A DNA stretch of 64,000 bases, from positions 186,001-250,000 of the forward strand of contig NZ_BJTC01000005.1 of NCBI RefSeq assembly GCF_006829085.1, read 5' to 3'. The notes beneath the pieces are model-generated. The model saw only the letters and a program-made list of their open reading frames with translations, made no database searches and was not told where the DNA came from. The translations under genes and the position numbers were made by a program. Shown here one piece after another: positions 63,805 through 64,000 of the stretch. Origin of the DNA: Chryseobacterium sp. ON_d1. GTDB taxonomy: Bacteria; Bacteroidota; Bacteroidia; Flavobacteriales; Weeksellaceae. Each line of letters starts with the position of its first letter. The stretch's first letter is position 1.

Positions 63805-64000
63805 ATGAAAAATCTAAAAAAATTAAACCGGAAAGAACTTGAAAAATTATACGGAGCAGCTGGCCCGTCAAGATGTGCCGGATGTCCACAGAATGCTACA
63901 TTTGGTGATGGTCCGGGATACCAGTATTCCTGTGCTGCTTATCAGGGACTTCCCGATTACTGTAAGATGTGTGTTTTGGTAAGCATAGAATGTGTAGATG
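63805..64000 (+). CDS. Bacteriocin-like Cys-rich peptide, copy 3 (runs off window)
   Basis: Begins MKNLKKLNRKELEKLYGAAG; the leader ends in Gly-Ala (GA) instead of GG. The core has CAGCPQN ... YSCAAYQGLPDYCKMCVLVSIECVD, clearly related to copy 1. At least seven cysteines in the visible part. The 3' end is beyond base 64000. The tandem arrangement suggests more members or an exporter downstream. Confidence 0.8.
   Translation, partial: MKNLKKLNRKELEKLYGAAGPSRCAGCPQNATFGDGPGYQYSCAAYQGLPDYCKMCVLVSIECVD

Overview
The window reads as a chromosomal segment of a Flavobacteriales bacterium, most like Chryseobacterium (Weeksellaceae, Bacteroidota). Evidence: AT-rich DNA with dense short intergenic regions, recurring Bacteroidota promoter boxes (TTG - 17 to 22 nt - TAnnTTTG), secreted proteins with type IX secretion (T9SS) C-terminal sorting domains, a TonB-dependent receptor, a fused PyrE-PyrF enzyme, class II HMG-CoA reductase, and Chryseobacterium-style double-glycine Cys-rich peptides. 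There is no prophage, transposase, rRNA operon or CRISPR array; one tRNA (Cys) is present.

Layout. 0-9.7 kb: an unknown acidic protein, recA, a MITE-like inverted-repeat element, an MpaB/rubber-oxygenase-type protein, a secreted beta/gamma-crystallin, glycolytic pfkA and gapA, a DUF4846 lipoprotein, an HxlR regulator and an AlkC-like DNA repair protein. 9.7-12.2 kb: a convergent intergenic region with three exact TTATCCACA DnaA boxes (possible replication origin or DnaA-binding locus), then the TIGR03915/TIGR03916 putative DNA repair pair. 12.2-18 kb: a plus-strand run of HMG-CoA reductase, a tiny membrane protein, a secreted protein, DUF423, a ClC channel and sucC. 18-35.9 kb: MscS channel, 1-Cys peroxiredoxin with an operator-like dyad on its promoter, porin-like protein, PepSY-type protein and siderophore receptor, oxidoreductase, ABC-F ATPase, deoxyribonucleotidase, a two-domain alpha/beta hydrolase, GH25 lysozyme, NDH-2, trmD, an EEP-family phosphatase, Lrp regulator, deoC and dusB.

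36-47 kb is rich in secreted and outer-membrane proteins: a T9SS beta-helix protein, a 1075-residue barrel-like protein with an EF-hand loop, two tandem lamin-tail-domain T9SS proteins, and a degenerate M1-peptidase/barrel fusion. 46.6-53 kb: UMP synthase, YkvA-like protein, two thioredoxin-fold proteins, aroC, a polytopic membrane protein and a glycine-zipper lipoprotein. 53.9-55.6 kb is nearly gene-free but carries at least four plus-strand intrinsic terminators, matching promoter boxes and a 46-codon membrane peptide. 55.8-63.2 kb is a minus-strand block thrL-thrA-thrB-thrC-folB-DUF4403-RDD-tRNA-Cys; its leader encodes a peptide with seven threonines, six of them consecutive, and has alternative hairpins, which indicates attenuation. 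The window ends inside a tandem cluster of at least three small Cys-rich peptides with bacteriocin-type leaders.

Functional themes are central metabolism, DNA maintenance, iron uptake and surface protein export. The less ordinary parts are the thr leader, the peptide cluster at the right end, the unexplained short transcription units at 53.9-55.2 kb and the DnaA-box region at 9.7-10.0 kb.
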